Assembly: GCA_029531795.1 (NCBI GenBank)
Contig: JAPEIS010000001.1
Coordinates: forward strand, 6,138,001-6,202,000
From: Sclerotinia nivalis
Taxonomy: Eukaryota; Ascomycota; Leotiomycetes; Helotiales; Sclerotiniaceae
Direction: 5' to 3'
DNA: 64,000 bases
This document shows, piece by piece, positions 32,337 through 44,472 of the stretch. Position 1 is the stretch's first letter. Each line of letters starts with the position of its first letter. The notes beneath the pieces are model-generated. The model worked only from the letters and a program-made list of their open reading frames with translations, was not told the origin of the DNA and did not search any database. The position numbers and the translations under genes were made by a program.

Positions 32337-33146
32337 ATGTCTGAACGAAAAGTTCTCACCAAATATTACCCACCCGATTTTGATCCTTCGAAGATTGTTC
32401 GGTCGCGCGCTCCAAAACAAGCAGGTCCAAAAGTACAGACAGTTCGTTTGATGGCACCTTTTCCGATGAAATGTACTGCCTGTGGAGAATATATTTACAA
32501 AGGTCGAAAATTTAATGCGCGCAAAGAAACTACAGAGGAAAAATACCTGGCTATTTCCATTTATAGATTTTACATCAAATGTACGAGATGTTCCGGCGAA
32601 ATTACATTCAAGACAGATCCTAAAAATATGGATTATCAATGTGAGCGTGGCGCGAAACGAAATACCGAACCATGGCGTGTGAATGGAGGAGGCCTTCAAG
32701 AGAGTGATGAAGAGAGATTGGATCGTTTGGAAAGAGAAGAACAAGAGCGAGATGCGATGCAGGAGTTAGAAGATAAAACTGCAGAAGCAAAAACTGAAAT
32801 GGCTGTCGCTGATGCATTGGATGAGATTCGCACTAGAAACGCAAGGAATGAACGAGTCGGAAAGGATGGAACTGAAGTCACAGTGACTCGAGAAAATGTT
32901 GATTTAGAACGGGAAAGGCAAGAAAGAGAGGACGAAGAGGCAGCTCGAAGGGCTTTTTTGAGAAGACAAGAGGCTATGGAGGAGATTATAGAGGATGATA
33001 CTGATGACGCGGGTGCAGGACCAGCACCAAAGATTACTAAAGAGGAGGCATTAGCGATGCCACCTCCGAGCTTCAAACGGGTTGTAAAGAAGAAAAAGGA
33101 TCATGCTGCAGCATTAGGCATCAAAAAGAAGCCTTCTCTGGTTTGA
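32337..33146 (+). CDS. YJU2: pre-mRNA splicing factor Yju2/Cwc16 (CCDC94 family)
   Basis: 269 residues, single exon. The CWC16 domain occupies about residues 1-115 and starts with the near-invariant MSERKVLTKYYPPDFDPSKI. Four zinc-ligand cysteines appear as two CxxC pairs (46/49 in KCTACG and 82/85 in KCTRCSGE), followed by FKTDPKN and DYQCERGAKRN. Yju2 joins the spliceosome with the Prp19 complex and promotes the first catalytic step at the branch site in the nucleus. Residues about 118-215 are a long charged helix (ERLDRLEREEQERDAMQELE, then REREEEA-type), and the C-terminus is a basic KRVVKKKKDH patch. The length is normal for ascomycetes. Confidence 0.96.
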   Translation: MSERKVLTKYYPPDFDPSKIVRSRAPKQAGPKVQTVRLMAPFPMKCTACGEYIYKGRKFNARKETTEEKYLAISIYRFYIKCTRCSGEITFKTDPKNMDYQCERGAKRNTEPWRVNGGGLQESDEERLDRLEREEQERDAMQELEDKTAEAKTEMAVADALDEIRTRNARNERVGKDGTEVTVTRENVDLERERQEREDEEAARRAFLRRQEAMEEIIEDDTDDAGAGPAPKITKEEALAMPPPSFKRVVKKKKDHAAALGIKKKPSLV

Positions 33147-34937
33147 ACGGCGTTCTCGGTTGTAACGGCAGTTGATAAATGATGCGATATTGGATTTGAT
33201 ATTTGAGGGACAATGAGCGGGATTAGTGGCGGCGAAACGGCATATGCTTGCACAAGATCTGCGGAGTAGTTTGTGAATCAAATATCATTTGTTTAAAATT
33301 ATCAGAGACGCCAAATGTGTGTAGGCTGACTCAGTATAGATTGTTCCGGAATACACGGCTGCTCCCGTTAAAAGCCGTCTCTGGGAATCATGATCATATT
33401 GCGTCAATATGCTTATGTTTCAGAGAAGACATTTGCATCGATATTCAGCATGCTGTTGTTGACAACTTTATTCCCGACCCTTCCGCTCTCGACGGGAAAA
33501 TCATATCCTTTACCCGCCCATATTGATTCTTCATCGTCTTACTTCTGCCGGTATCCATGTCCATGTAGAAGGGAAGAATCGAAACAATAGTAGTATACGT
33601 GAATCATCCATATTCTTCATCTTCCGATCGAACCACCTACATGACGTCGCCCAAATTTGCATAACTTTTGTGACGGAACGATCATAAATCAATATTCAGG
33701 GGCTGATAGAAGAAAGTTCCTGCCTTTAGCAGGGAGGTCTGTCATCAATAACCATTCGAGGCATTTTGAAGGAGAAAAAGAAGAGAATGTTAAGCCTTGA
33801 GGTCATGCAGATATGTGGGGTTACATCAACGAGCGAAACTTAAACATCGAACCATAGGAAGCTCTCGAGTTACCAAACTTTCGAGTACGTAAGGTTACAA
33901 CAGGCATCATAAATTTCGAAGCCAACAGAGTTTATTCAGCACATCACGTGAAACAAGCTTCACCTAGAATCTTTAATAAAGTTCGGCAACAACGCACTTT
34001 TCTAATCGCGAGCGTTAGAGCTTACCAAGTACTTACTAGGTAGTGCTTAGGAACAACTTTGCACTGATTACATTGTTATCCAAGCGCGGCTCTCATACCG
34101 AAACATTACTACATTGGGTACGTAGCTCAGTTTATATGGATTATGGATCAATGAGAGGGTAAATCGGCAAATATCCATTTGACAAACCCACCCATAGAAC
34201 CCCCATCTGATCTTCTCGGCCCACATCATCATTTTCAAGGCTGATGCTGGCTGGTTCAAGAGGGATCGTTCAGCGGTGAAGTTGATTACACATTTTTGAC
34301 GAGCGGCATATTTTGTTCTCGCGAGCGGTTCTTAGGAGAAAGCCGCCCCATGGCCCGTTGTTGTAGTGAAGTTTACATTGTATCATGTCGTAAGTTCCGA
34401 CGTATCCGATCGGCCGATATGCACAACCACCAAACCTTGAAGATGCACTTCCAATCTCTGCTAGGTGTGGGTGTTGTGAAGGGGGGATGTCGTCGTTCAT
34501 TCCAATTTGTATGGAGAACCGGGGCTTTACAGATACAGCAACACTTCCAAGATCTCCGCATAAGGATACTTTTTTAAGCTTTAAAAATATGGATATTTGG
34601 GCGTTTAGTCGGAGCGCACAATCAATTAGATTTCCGACAGCATCACTCACAATTCCGACAATATCACTCGCTGCTCACCATTTGATTGGTCGAATAAGGT
34701 TTGGACCAGAATATCTTAGAGATATGAGGCTATATCATACCAAAGACCGGAGAATTTATCCTTATAAAAGGGATATCCTCCTCTCAACCCAAGTATCCCA
34801 ATCTTTCTTTCCCTTCATCATCATCATTAGCATCTTATCATCTTATCATCTTCTCCCAGCTTGCAATAGACTTATAATCAAAAACTTTGCAAATTCACCA
34901 ATTCATTGCTTAACTCATTATACCTTACCATATAACC
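33147..34937. other. intergenic region upstream of the NRPS-like gene
   Basis: 1.8 kb with no supportable gene. Open stretches at 34270-34650 (-) and 34487-35023 (+) have no domain and overlap the promoter. The last 200 bases before 34938 look like a core promoter and leader: a TATA box at 34763, then CT-rich and CATCATCATC-type sequence. Confidence 0.6.
34763..34770 (+). promoter_or_regulatory. TATA box of the NRPS-like gene
   Basis: TATAAAAG lies 168-175 bases before the start codon and is followed by a pyrimidine-rich leader, a typical arrangement for inducible fungal genes. Confidence 0.65.
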
Positions 34938-37900
34938 ATGGGCTCAGTTCAAAGACAAACTTCAGCTTACGGAGAGCGATTGCTGCCCACCTTGGTCGAC
35001 GAAGAGGCTGCAAACAGTCCTGATCGTATCATATATTCATTGGCGAAAACCACAAGAGCGGTAGATGGCTTCGTTGATGTATCAAGCAAGCGCTTCGCCA
35101 ATTCGATTAACAGAGCCGCTTGGTGGGTCGAAAAGTTGCTCGGAAAGGGGAAGAACTTCCCATCAGTAGGATATGTTGGTCCTGGTCAGTTTAGAACTTC
35201 TATGTGATCATCTTGAGGCTGTGCGCTAACTATTCTAAAGTGGATCTGAGGTATCAAATTCTCACCTTGGCACTTATGAAAACTGGCTACAAGATCGTAC
35301 TCAATTCTCCCCGGAACAGTGTCGAAGGACATCTCAATGTCATAAAACAAGCTGAGTGTAACATTTGGTTACTACCCAGTCAAGGTACTGGGAATATCAG
35401 CGAAGTACTCAAGGTCCGCCCTATGACCGTTCTCGATTGTCCAGAGCTCGACTTCTTTCTCGACGAAACCCCGGTTCCACATTATGCCTATGACAAAACA
35501 TGGGCAGAGGCATCTACTGAACCTGCTTTCGTCCTGCACACATCTGGATCAACAGGTCTTCCCAAACCTATTGTCATACGAAACGCTTTAGTTGCGTGCA
35601 TGGACGCCAATCAGTTGTTAAAGTGTGTAGATGGAGAAAAACTTCACTTGGATGTATGGCGAGGAACTAGACAATTTTCAACCTTTCCACCTTTCCATGC
35701 TGCTGGTGTTTACATGAACCTTGCCGGCGCATTGTATCACGGGCTCAATGTTGTACAGGCATTACCGTCAGTTCCAGTAACTTCCAATCTAGTAGATGAC
35801 ATGATGGAACATGCCGGCGTTGATGGCTTGGTACTTGCTCCATCAACAGTCGAAGAGTTGGCATTCTCTCCCTCGAGCCTAGAATTAATTCAAAAGAAAA
35901 ACATCAAGTTTATTGGCTTTGGTGGTGGGCCAGTCGGGCAAAAGGCTGGAGATATCATTGCCAAATTCACAACTCTTCTCAATTTTATTGGAAGCACAGA
36001 AACTGCCATATTCGCACTCATTCTCACAGGAGGAGAGGATTGGAGATACTTTAAGTTTCACCCCAACAATGGGCATAAATTCGTCGAGACAAGCGACGGT
36101 CTCTATGAGATGTTTGTGATACGAGATCCAAAATTGCAAAAGTGGCAAGGGATGTTCCACACCTTCCCTGAGCTCAACGAGATTTCCACGAAAGATTTAT
36201 ACGAAAAACACCCCACAAAACCAGATCTTTGGGCCCACCGGGGTAGATCAGATGATATCATTGTGTTTTCCAACGGCGAGAAGCTAAATCCTATCACAAT
36301 AGAACTGACCATCAATGAACACCCCGATGTACGCTCAGCAGTGGTTGTCGGCCAGGCCCGCTTCCAACCTGCTGTTATCATTGAGTTGACTGATCCGGTA
36401 GAAGTAACCGAAGAGAAAAAACAGGATTTGATTACTAGTATTCAACCTTTCATCGATGCCGCAAACAAGGATTCGCCATCTCATGCACAAATCAAATATG
36501 GCTTTGTGATCTTTGCCAAACCCGGAAAGCCGTTCTTGCGCGCTGGAAAGGGTACCGTTCAACGTGCAGCAACAGTCAAGCTCTACGAGCCGGAGGTCGA
36601 AGAACTCTTCTCCAACACAGAAGGTGGTGATAACAGTGGCCTCGAAACTGATTCTTTGGAATCGTTGGCTCTTACGTTGAAGGATTTAGTCGCTAAGATA
36701 GCCAATGTGAAGGACCTCGATGTCGACGAGGATGTTTTTGCGAGCGGATCATTTGATTCTTTGCTTGTTTTTACTCTTTTGCGACAATTGCGATCAGCCT
36801 TGAAGAAGGACAATGTGGAGTCCGAGAAGTTACAAGCCAGTACGATTTACAATAACCCGACTGTAAAATCTCTTGCATCGGTTCTTTACAAGCTTGCTCA
36901 CCCATCAGAGAATGAAGGCGATGCTTCAAAGACAGACTTTGATGAAAGACAGCAAATGTTTGAAAAATATGTCAAGGATTTGCCATCTAGAATTTCAGAA
37001 AATGCCGCTGAGGATTCGAACGCTAAGATTTCTGTTATCTTGACAGGAAGTACTGGTTCTATGGGTAGTTACATGCTCGATGATTTGGTCGCATTGCCTC
37101 ACATCTCTAGAATTTATGCTCTTAACCGTGCTGTTAATGGCGAGGAAAGACAAAGAGGAGCGAGCGAGGGTCATGGTCTCAAAACGGATTTCAGCAAGGT
37201 TCGATTTTTCAAAACAGATATGTCACAACCACATTTTGGTCTCGACCAGGAGAAATACGATGAGCTGTTGAGTAACACCACTCATATTATTCATAACCAA
37301 TGGCAAGTTGACTTTAACTTGAGCCTGGCTTCCTTTGAGCCTCACATCAGAGGAGTACGCAATCTCATCGACTTTGCAGCTCAAAGCAAACATAACGCTA
37401 TTTTATCTTTCATTTCTTCTATTGGTGCCACCCAAGGAATTAATTGGGAGCACCAAGTTCCGGAAGCCATTATTGACGATTGGAATTCGGCAGCTTTGGG
37501 TTATGGTTCCTCGAAACTCATCTCTGAACGCCTCGTGGCTGAAGCCAAGAAGGTTAGTGGTGTTCGTACTCAGGTATTACGTGTTGGTCAAGTATCAGGT
37601 CCTGTTAAGAAGGAGAAGGGTAGGTGGAATATCCAGGAGTGGTTCCCTACTGTAAGTCTCCCATCTAGCCACCAAAAATACACGATACTAACCTATTTTC
37701 AATTTAGATTGTCTCTACATCACAATACATGAAATGTGTACCCAAGAACTTGGCGGTCATGAATCGCATTGACTGGGTTCCAGTTGACGTTCTCTCAAAC
37801 GTCATCCTCGACCTAGCCGATCTCACCAACCCTTCCAAACACTTCACCGACTACCCCTCTACTCCATTCTTCCATCTCGTCAACCCTACCAGCATCAGTT

Positions 37901-38181
37901 GGTCAGATATCCATCCCGTCCTCGTCAAGAACATTGGTCCCGAATGTGAAATCGTCGAATGGTCCGAATGGGTAGCCCGACTTCGAGCATCCGCCGAACG
38001 TGGAGAAATCAAGGAGAATCGTGGAATTAAATTGTTGGAATTCTATGAGGGTATGACAAATGGATTCCCATTGGCTGTTTTGGAAACAGAAAAGACGATG
38101 GAGAAGAGTGAGACGTTGGGGAAGTTGGGTCCTGTTACTCAGGATTGGATGGAGTTGTGGATGAGACAGTGGAGTGCTTGA
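34938..38181 (+). CDS. NRPS-like adenylate-forming reductase (A-T-R)
   Basis: The proposed exons are 34938-35184, 35241-37651 and 37708-38181 (1043 residues), with two 56-nt introns that keep frame (YVGP-VDLRY and WFPT-IVSTSQ). The adenylation domain (about 20-520) shows LHTSGSTGLPKP (181-192), FIGSTETA (about 321-328), HRGRSDD (405-411), FSNGEKLNP (415-423) and the catalytic Lys in RAGKGTVQ (509). The thiolation domain (about 545-620) has its phosphopantetheine Ser at 579 (SGSFDSL). The reductase domain (about 668-1043) starts with a Rossmann loop TGSTGSMGS and has a Y-x3-K pair (Tyr827, Lys831). Such enzymes activate a carboxylic acid, load it on the carrier and release it reductively as an aldehyde or alcohol. 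With no condensation domain this is a single-module enzyme. The substrate cannot be predicted here. No obvious biosynthetic partner gene lies adjacent. Confidence 0.93.
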
Positions 38182-39478
38182 TTATTTTATTACTCCTGAA
38201 TTGTGAGGAGTTGGGAGATTGGGGATGATGGATGGGTAGCGAGCGGACGATAGATTTGTTGTATTTTTTAGTTGGGCATTTCGATGGCGTATTTATAGAT
38301 TATTTGTATATGTATGGTGCTAAGATGGAGCAATTGTGTAATATTAGGTTTTATTTCAATAGAATTATGATATGATATAAGTTGAGTTATGTTTTTTGTT
38401 TTGATGTGAGAATTTGATGGGAAATGTTCTGTTGTTCAAAATCTCAAAAGCCATACCTGAAATTGATTGGCCTTGAACTTTTACTGTATGGAATGGAGGA
38501 TTAACCGAGAATTTGCCGTCGGGATTAAAACTTCCACCCCCTCATTTCAACACTTCCAATGATTTTCTCACATCAACACAACATTCAACATCCAATATTC
38601 ATAACCCTCAAAAACGAACAAGAACAATAAATACATGGCTAAATACATACAGAACGTGGATGATGATCACAACAGCAAATGCATAATGTAACCTACCGCT
38701 GCAGTACAACGAGATACAACAACGGTTCTGACCAAATCATGCGATGCGCATTCAAGCAAATATAAACAGCATGCATGGCATCTTTTTGCATAAAGGGAAT
38801 TAGTTGATTGGTTGGTTTCTTGGGTGGATTGTTTTTTTGACTCGTTTGTTTATTTGTTATGATCTATAGGTTTGATGGATTTGGAAAGGATGCAAGATAC
38901 AGACAAGGTCTGTCGGGAGATGAGGTTTGAAACACTCATCAGGTGGATAGGAGTTCTGCCGGTAGTTGGAGTAGAGGGGTTGAGGCATCGGTGTTGGTTT
39001 TATTAGAGAGAGGAATTTAAAGCATTCGGTAGATGATTGAGAGGATCTGCATGAAGAGTGCGGGGACGGAGCTTTCATCGGATGAAGATATGTCGAGCAA
39101 ATCATTTCATTCGTTGTTGTGTATCATATCAATCACACATCTGGATTCCCCTGCATCTCACATATAGTAGTTCTATATGCTAATCTAAACTTTGTATTCC
39201 ATTTGAATTTATGCAGCAATCGCAATTCAATGGTCAACCAGGAAAGTTCTTGCAACGTATGATTAGAGTTTTAGAGCTTCCTTAAAAGGGAACTGAATGC
39301 AACCTCCGCAGGCAAGAGCAGCTGCACGTGCGATACTAATTCTGTATCCCAACCTTTTGAGGGGTAATATGGAATGGTCAAGTAGATCTTATATACTCCA
39401 GGTTCTGTTTATCTTTATTTCTTCACGATGATAGTTTTTGTGTTACTTTTTGTTGATTGCCTTCTCTGAATTCTTGGC
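38182..39478. other. intergenic spacer
   Basis: This is the 3' flank of the NRPS-like gene and the promoter of the GH92 gene. No gene is seen. An open stretch at 38857-39105 (-) has no features. Confidence 0.5.
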
Positions 39479-42428
39479 ATGGCTTTCTTTAACGCTTTCA
39501 CATTATTTGTGTTCTTCACGATTTCGTATGTGGTCGTTGGTCAGAATGTTACCACTAACTCATCGACTTATGATGTACTCGATTATGTTGATCAATTGAT
39601 AGGAAGTAATAACGGAGGTTCGAATCTCGAATCCATTCCTATTTCTTCCTGCTGACAATATAAAGGAAATGTATTTCCTGGTGCAACAATACCTTATGGT
39701 AAGCAATTCATGAGATTGTTTTTGGAAGTCTATCAGCTTTCTAGATGAACGGTGATGATATCAAACGGACAAATCCTCATTGCCTCAATATTCAGACCAA
39801 GTCTCGTGTTAATGATTCTATAGGAATGGCGAAAGCTGTTGCGGATACTAATTCTGGTAGTAACCAAGGTGGATTTACAACTGATGGCAGTAATATTACC
39901 GGATTTTCCAGTATGCATGATTCTGGAACTGGAGGTTCTCCATCACTAGGAAACTTTGCCTTGTTTCCGTATGCAGGATGCAAAGGAGACATTGTAGACG
40001 GATGTACTTATCCAAAGAAAGCGCGAGCAACTCCTTTCGTTTCAAATTCAGTCAAAGCATCTCCAGGTTACTTTGGTCTTACATTGTCCAGTGGTATTGC
40101 TGTTGATATGACGACAACACAGCATACATCATTATTCAGATTCAAATTCCCATCTGCTTCCAATGGAAATGCTTCCAGCCCATTGATCTTGATGGATTTG
40201 ACTGATTTGTCTGACTCTCGTCAAGACAATGCCAGCATTTCTGTTGATGCAACTACTGGAAGAATGACTGGAAATGGTAAATTCTTGCCAAGTTTTGGTA
40301 GTGGAAATTATGTTCTATACTTCTGTGCGGATTTCTCAGGTGCTCCAATACGAGATAACGGTATATTTATCGATAGTCGTGCCAGTACTGATGTCAAGGA
40401 TCTCAAAATATCCCGTTCAATTAATGGCTATCCTCTTCCGGCTGGAGTATTTGTTCGTTTCCAGTCACCTGGTGATGGTATTCTGGCACGGGTTGGCGTC
40501 AGTTATATCAGTAGTGATCAAGCATGCGCAAGTGCTGAAGCAGAGATTCCGGATTTTGACTTTGCTGCTGTAAAGAATGCGGCAGAATCTATTTGGCGCA
40601 AAAAGATTTCACCCATTAGAGTTTCAACGAAAGGAGTTGACACTTCTTTCTTGAAGAACTTTTATAGTGGAATATATAGAACTATGGTCAATCCTCAGGA
40701 TTACACTGGAGAGAATCCACTATGGAAGAGTGATGAACCTTATTTTGACTCCTTTTACTGGTAAGGTTCAATCATTAGCTTGATTAGCATCACTAACTCG
40801 GTATTAGCATTTGGGATTTGTTTCGTTCACAGACCCCATTTTTGACGGTGTTAGATCCTGCCACTGTAGCCAAAATGGTTCGCTCGCTGATCGATACATG
40901 TTAGTATTTCTATGCCTCTATATTACACATGATAAGCTAATACGCACTTTAGATGTTCATCAAGGATGGCTTCCTGACTGTCGTATGAGTCTTTGTAAAG
41001 GGTTCACTCAAGGTGGTTCAAATGCAGATAATCTCCTTGCAGATGTTTACATCAAAGGTATTACCGAAGGCATAGATTGGAATCTTGGCTATGAAGCCGT
41101 AATTAAAGATGCGGAAGTTGAACCTTATGATTGGTCAAATGAGGGTCGTGGTGGTTTGGATTCATGGAAAGCCCTTGGGTATATTCCTGTTCAAGATTGT
41201 ATGTCTCTTTCCACATGCAAATCGCCAGAAATCAACATGTGAATGACTCTGAACTAATACCATATAGTTGACTACAAGGGCTTTGGTACCATGACACGAA
41301 GTATATCCAGAACACTTGAATATAGTTACAATGACTTTGTAATTGCTAGTATGGGTTCCGGTCTAGGAGGTCACGAATCAGATGTTCAAAAGTATCTCGG
41401 ACGCAGCAAAAACTGGCAAAATCTTTTTAATGCTGCACAAACATCATTTCGCTCTAACGGAACTAATACAGGCTTCAAAGGATTCTTTCAACCAAAGTAT
41501 CTCAATCAAACATGGGGATTTCAGGATCCTCTGAAGTGTAGCAATATAGACATTAATCCCAACAGTGTTTGCTCATTACAAAACACGGGTGCTGAGACTT
41601 TCGAAAGTAGTGTTTGGGAATATTCCTTGTATGTATTATTACTTCGTTTTAATCTCTTGTTATATTTGAAATATACAAAAACTAACCTCTATCTCCAGTT
41701 TCGTACCCCACGACCAAGCAACCCTTATCACCATCTTTGGTGGACCAACGGCTTTTGTAAAACGTCTAGACTACCTCCATGATAACAATATAACTTACAT
41801 TGGTAACGAACCGGCCTTTCTCACCGTTTATCAATACCATTATGCCGGGCGTCCCGCTCTCTCAGCCCTGCGCTCCCACTTCTACATCCCATCCTATTTC
41901 GCTCCCACAAACGATGGCTTACCAGGAAACGATGATTCCGGCGCCATGGGCTCCTTCCTCGCCTTCAGCATGATGGGACTCTTCCCCAACCCAGGCCAAG
42001 ACGTCTACCTCATCACCCCCCCTTTCTTCGAATCCGTCTCCATCACCTCTCCTCTCACAAATAAAACCGCCACGATTAAAAACATCAATTTCGACCCTTC
42101 GTATAAAAATATCTATATCCAATCTGCAACGCTAGATGGAAAACCGTATACGAAAAATTGGATCGATCATAGTTTTTTTACCGAGGGAAAGGAATTGCGT
42201 CTGTGGTTGGGAAGTAGTGAAAGTTCGTGGGGAACAGCGGTTGCTGATTTACCGCCTAGTTTGGGGGAGTATGGGGGGGTTGATGGGGTGGGGAATTATA
42301 CGGTGGGTGGAGAGGTGCAAGGGATGGGGAAGAGGGCGAGGGTTTTTGAGGAGGAGGTTGTGGTGGGTGGTGGGGATGAGAGGGGGAGGAAAACTGGGGG
42401 AAATTATTGGGCTGAGGCGGGGGGTTAA
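39479..42428 (+). CDS. secreted GH92 alpha-mannosidase
   Basis: Seven exons are proposed: 39479-39617, 39666-39698, 39824-40760, 40808-40899, 40953-41198, 41268-41628 and 41699-42428 (845 residues). All introns are GT-AG, 47-125 nt, and every junction keeps frame and family sequence, including a 33-nt second exon (GNVFPGATIPY). A signal peptide (about 1-21) is followed by VDQLIGSNNGGNVFPG and SMHDSGTGGSPSLG, landmarks of the GH92 N-terminal domain. CIWDLFRSQTPFL, LPDCRMSLCKGFTQGGSNAD and GNDDSGAMGSFLAFSMMGLFP of the catalytic (alpha/alpha)6 barrel follow. GH92 enzymes are calcium-dependent exo-acting alpha-mannosidases that trim N-glycans or mannans, and the acid region of GNDDSG belongs to the conserved catalytic core. 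The last about 60 codons turn abruptly G-rich, giving a Gly/Glu/Arg-rich tail. Confidence 0.93.
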
Positions 42429-43054
42429 GGTTGGGGGGTTAAGGTTGAAGTGCGAGGTGTGGGGTGTGCAGTTTGAGGAGGGGTTTTTGGATGGATTGTG
42501 AGGTGGAATCGGGTATATGCATGTTTCAGGAAAGGAAGAAAACTAGCTCAAAGAGCAGAGCAGTAATCAAATTTCAGATTAATCATCATTTTAAACAAGA
42601 AGAAATGCGAATTCAGATTAATTGTAGTACAGTATTAATCTTATAATTTTCTTTTATTCATTGTGTTTCTTAAATGGTAGTATAAATTGGAATTTATTGG
42701 AGAATTTGTTAGGAATTAATTGAGTGAGGTTTGGATAGAGGTTTGGGTTATAGATGTTTGAATTGTGTAGGGGAGTACTGTGGATTGTGGATGAGTGCTG
42801 GGTAGAGGGGTGCTGGATAGGGTTTTATATGTGTATGAATTTGAAGAGAATGGGATTGGATTGTTGGGGGTGATTTAGATTGTTTTTAGATTTTCTTTTG
42901 CATTCTGGGGGTGTGGTGGAGTGTAGGGTATGCATAGCTGTTGGGGTTGAGCTTGATGTAATGGGGGGTGGAGGTGTGGTTTGGGAGTGGGGTTTGGAGA
43001 TTGGATATGATACAGAGATAGATTTTGGGGGTAAGTTTTTGGAGATGTGACTTG

Positions 43055-43560
43055 TGTTCTTCAGAAATATTCTTCAGAGAGTGTAGATGTGCAACACAAA
43101 GAAATCTCAATATTCTGAATACATCTGATCAGAATATTCATTATTATCTATAAAGAGATATTCTTCAGAGATATACTTACGCGAGATTTTCTTTTAAGAA
43201 ATATCCTTCAGAGAGAATACAGATATGTAGCAAAACTCCAAAGATAGAATATTTATTAACATCTATAGAGATATATTCTTCAGCGAGTTAATCAATGCTT
43301 CAGAGAGATGTACTTCAGAGAGATGTACATCAGAGAGATGTACTTCAGAGAGATGTACTTCAGAGAGATATTCTTAATGTTCTTCAGACAGAATGTAGAT
43401 TTGCAATAAGACTTCAAAGAAAAGATTATTCATTATCATTTATAGAGAATTCTTCAAAGAGATGTTCTTCAAAGAGATATTCTTTCAGAGAGATATTCTT
43501 TCAGAGAGATATTCTTTAGAGGAATATTCTTCAGAGAAAATGCAGATATGCAACAAAAAT
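43055..43560. repeat. higher-order CAGAGAGAT satellite
   Basis: A TTCAGAGAGAT-A/G-T core recurs throughout. The anchor G-AGAT-TGCAA/TAGCAA appears near 43084, 43219, 43394 and 43542, spacing about 135-175, each followed by AATATT...TATAGAGAT. A local array of five 15-base units (TTCAGAGAGATGTAC) lies at 43299-43373. An open frame across it (43295-43519, QRDVL repeats) is a by-product. Confidence 0.85.
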
Positions 43561-44207
43561 CTCTAGTATAAAGATATCCCTCACCATCCAAAGAGACGTA
43601 TGTCCTTGATCATCCCATCTCCTTTTCAATATACGATATCGTATATTAATTTTGGTTATATACAATCTTCCTCTTCCTTTCACAATCGTCTAATCTTACA
43701 AATGCTTCTCTATCCCCATTTCCCCTCTCTCTCTTCCTTTCCTTCTCCATCTCTCTGCAAATGTTTATCTCCATAACTATTCTATTTCACACTCCAACCC
43801 TTTCCCAGAACTCTTCCCCATTATACTCCAATACCTCCCCAATCTAACAAAAATAAAAACCTGAAACAAAAGAACTTGTGCTAATTAGAGAAATAAAAGT
43901 AGTGGCTATAAAAATGTTTTTGTTTGATACCTAGCTTGTATTGAGAATCCAGCTGCAGGGGGATAATACTTTAGTTCGTTGAAAGAGGAGGTTAATGGCA
44001 GAAAAGAAGGATGAAGAGAGAGGAAAATGATGGACGAGGGGGAAGTTAGAGAGAAAATATACTCATAGCTTGACTCCCAATTTTTGATAAGTATTAATAG
44101 TATAATCAAGATTACAATGCTACCGGTTCGTAATCGATGTAGTGGTTGAGGTATGGTGTCCTTTTAGGACAATTTTGATATATGCGTGATTTTTAAGGTT
44201 TAACAGG

Positions 44208-44301
44208 TGAATTTAAATACTAACGCGTGAATTTAGATACTAATGCGTGAATTCACATACTGACGTATGAATTCAGATACTAACGCATGAATTTAGATAT
44301 A
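44208..44301. repeat. 20-bp tandem repeat, 4.7 copies
   Basis: TGAATTTAGATACTAACGCG-type units start at 44208, 44228, 44248, 44268 and 44288 with exact 20-base spacing. The variable positions are mostly transitions. Confidence 0.9.
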
Positions 44302-44453
44302 TCTATATTATTACCTCGAGACTATTAATGCTTGAGGTACGAACCTCTTCATTTCTTCCTTTTTAATCATTCAAAAACTTTCCTTTACAAAGAGAATTCT
44401 ATTTATCTTCTTAAATAACGATTTTACGAATTATATATAGTAAAAAAAACCTA

Positions 44454-44472
44454 CCCCCCCCCCCCCCCCCCC
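44454..44472. repeat. homopolymer run of 19 C
   Basis: C19 is preceded by an A8 run (44441-44448 region). The assembled length may be unreliable. Confidence 0.8.

Noticed and set aside
32160..32744. 194-codon minus-strand frame opposite YJU2
   Set aside because: Lies antisense to a clear coding gene and has no domain.
43295..43519. 74-codon frame with QRDVL repeats
   Set aside because: Arises from the 15-base satellite. There is no start context, conservation signal or other coding evidence.
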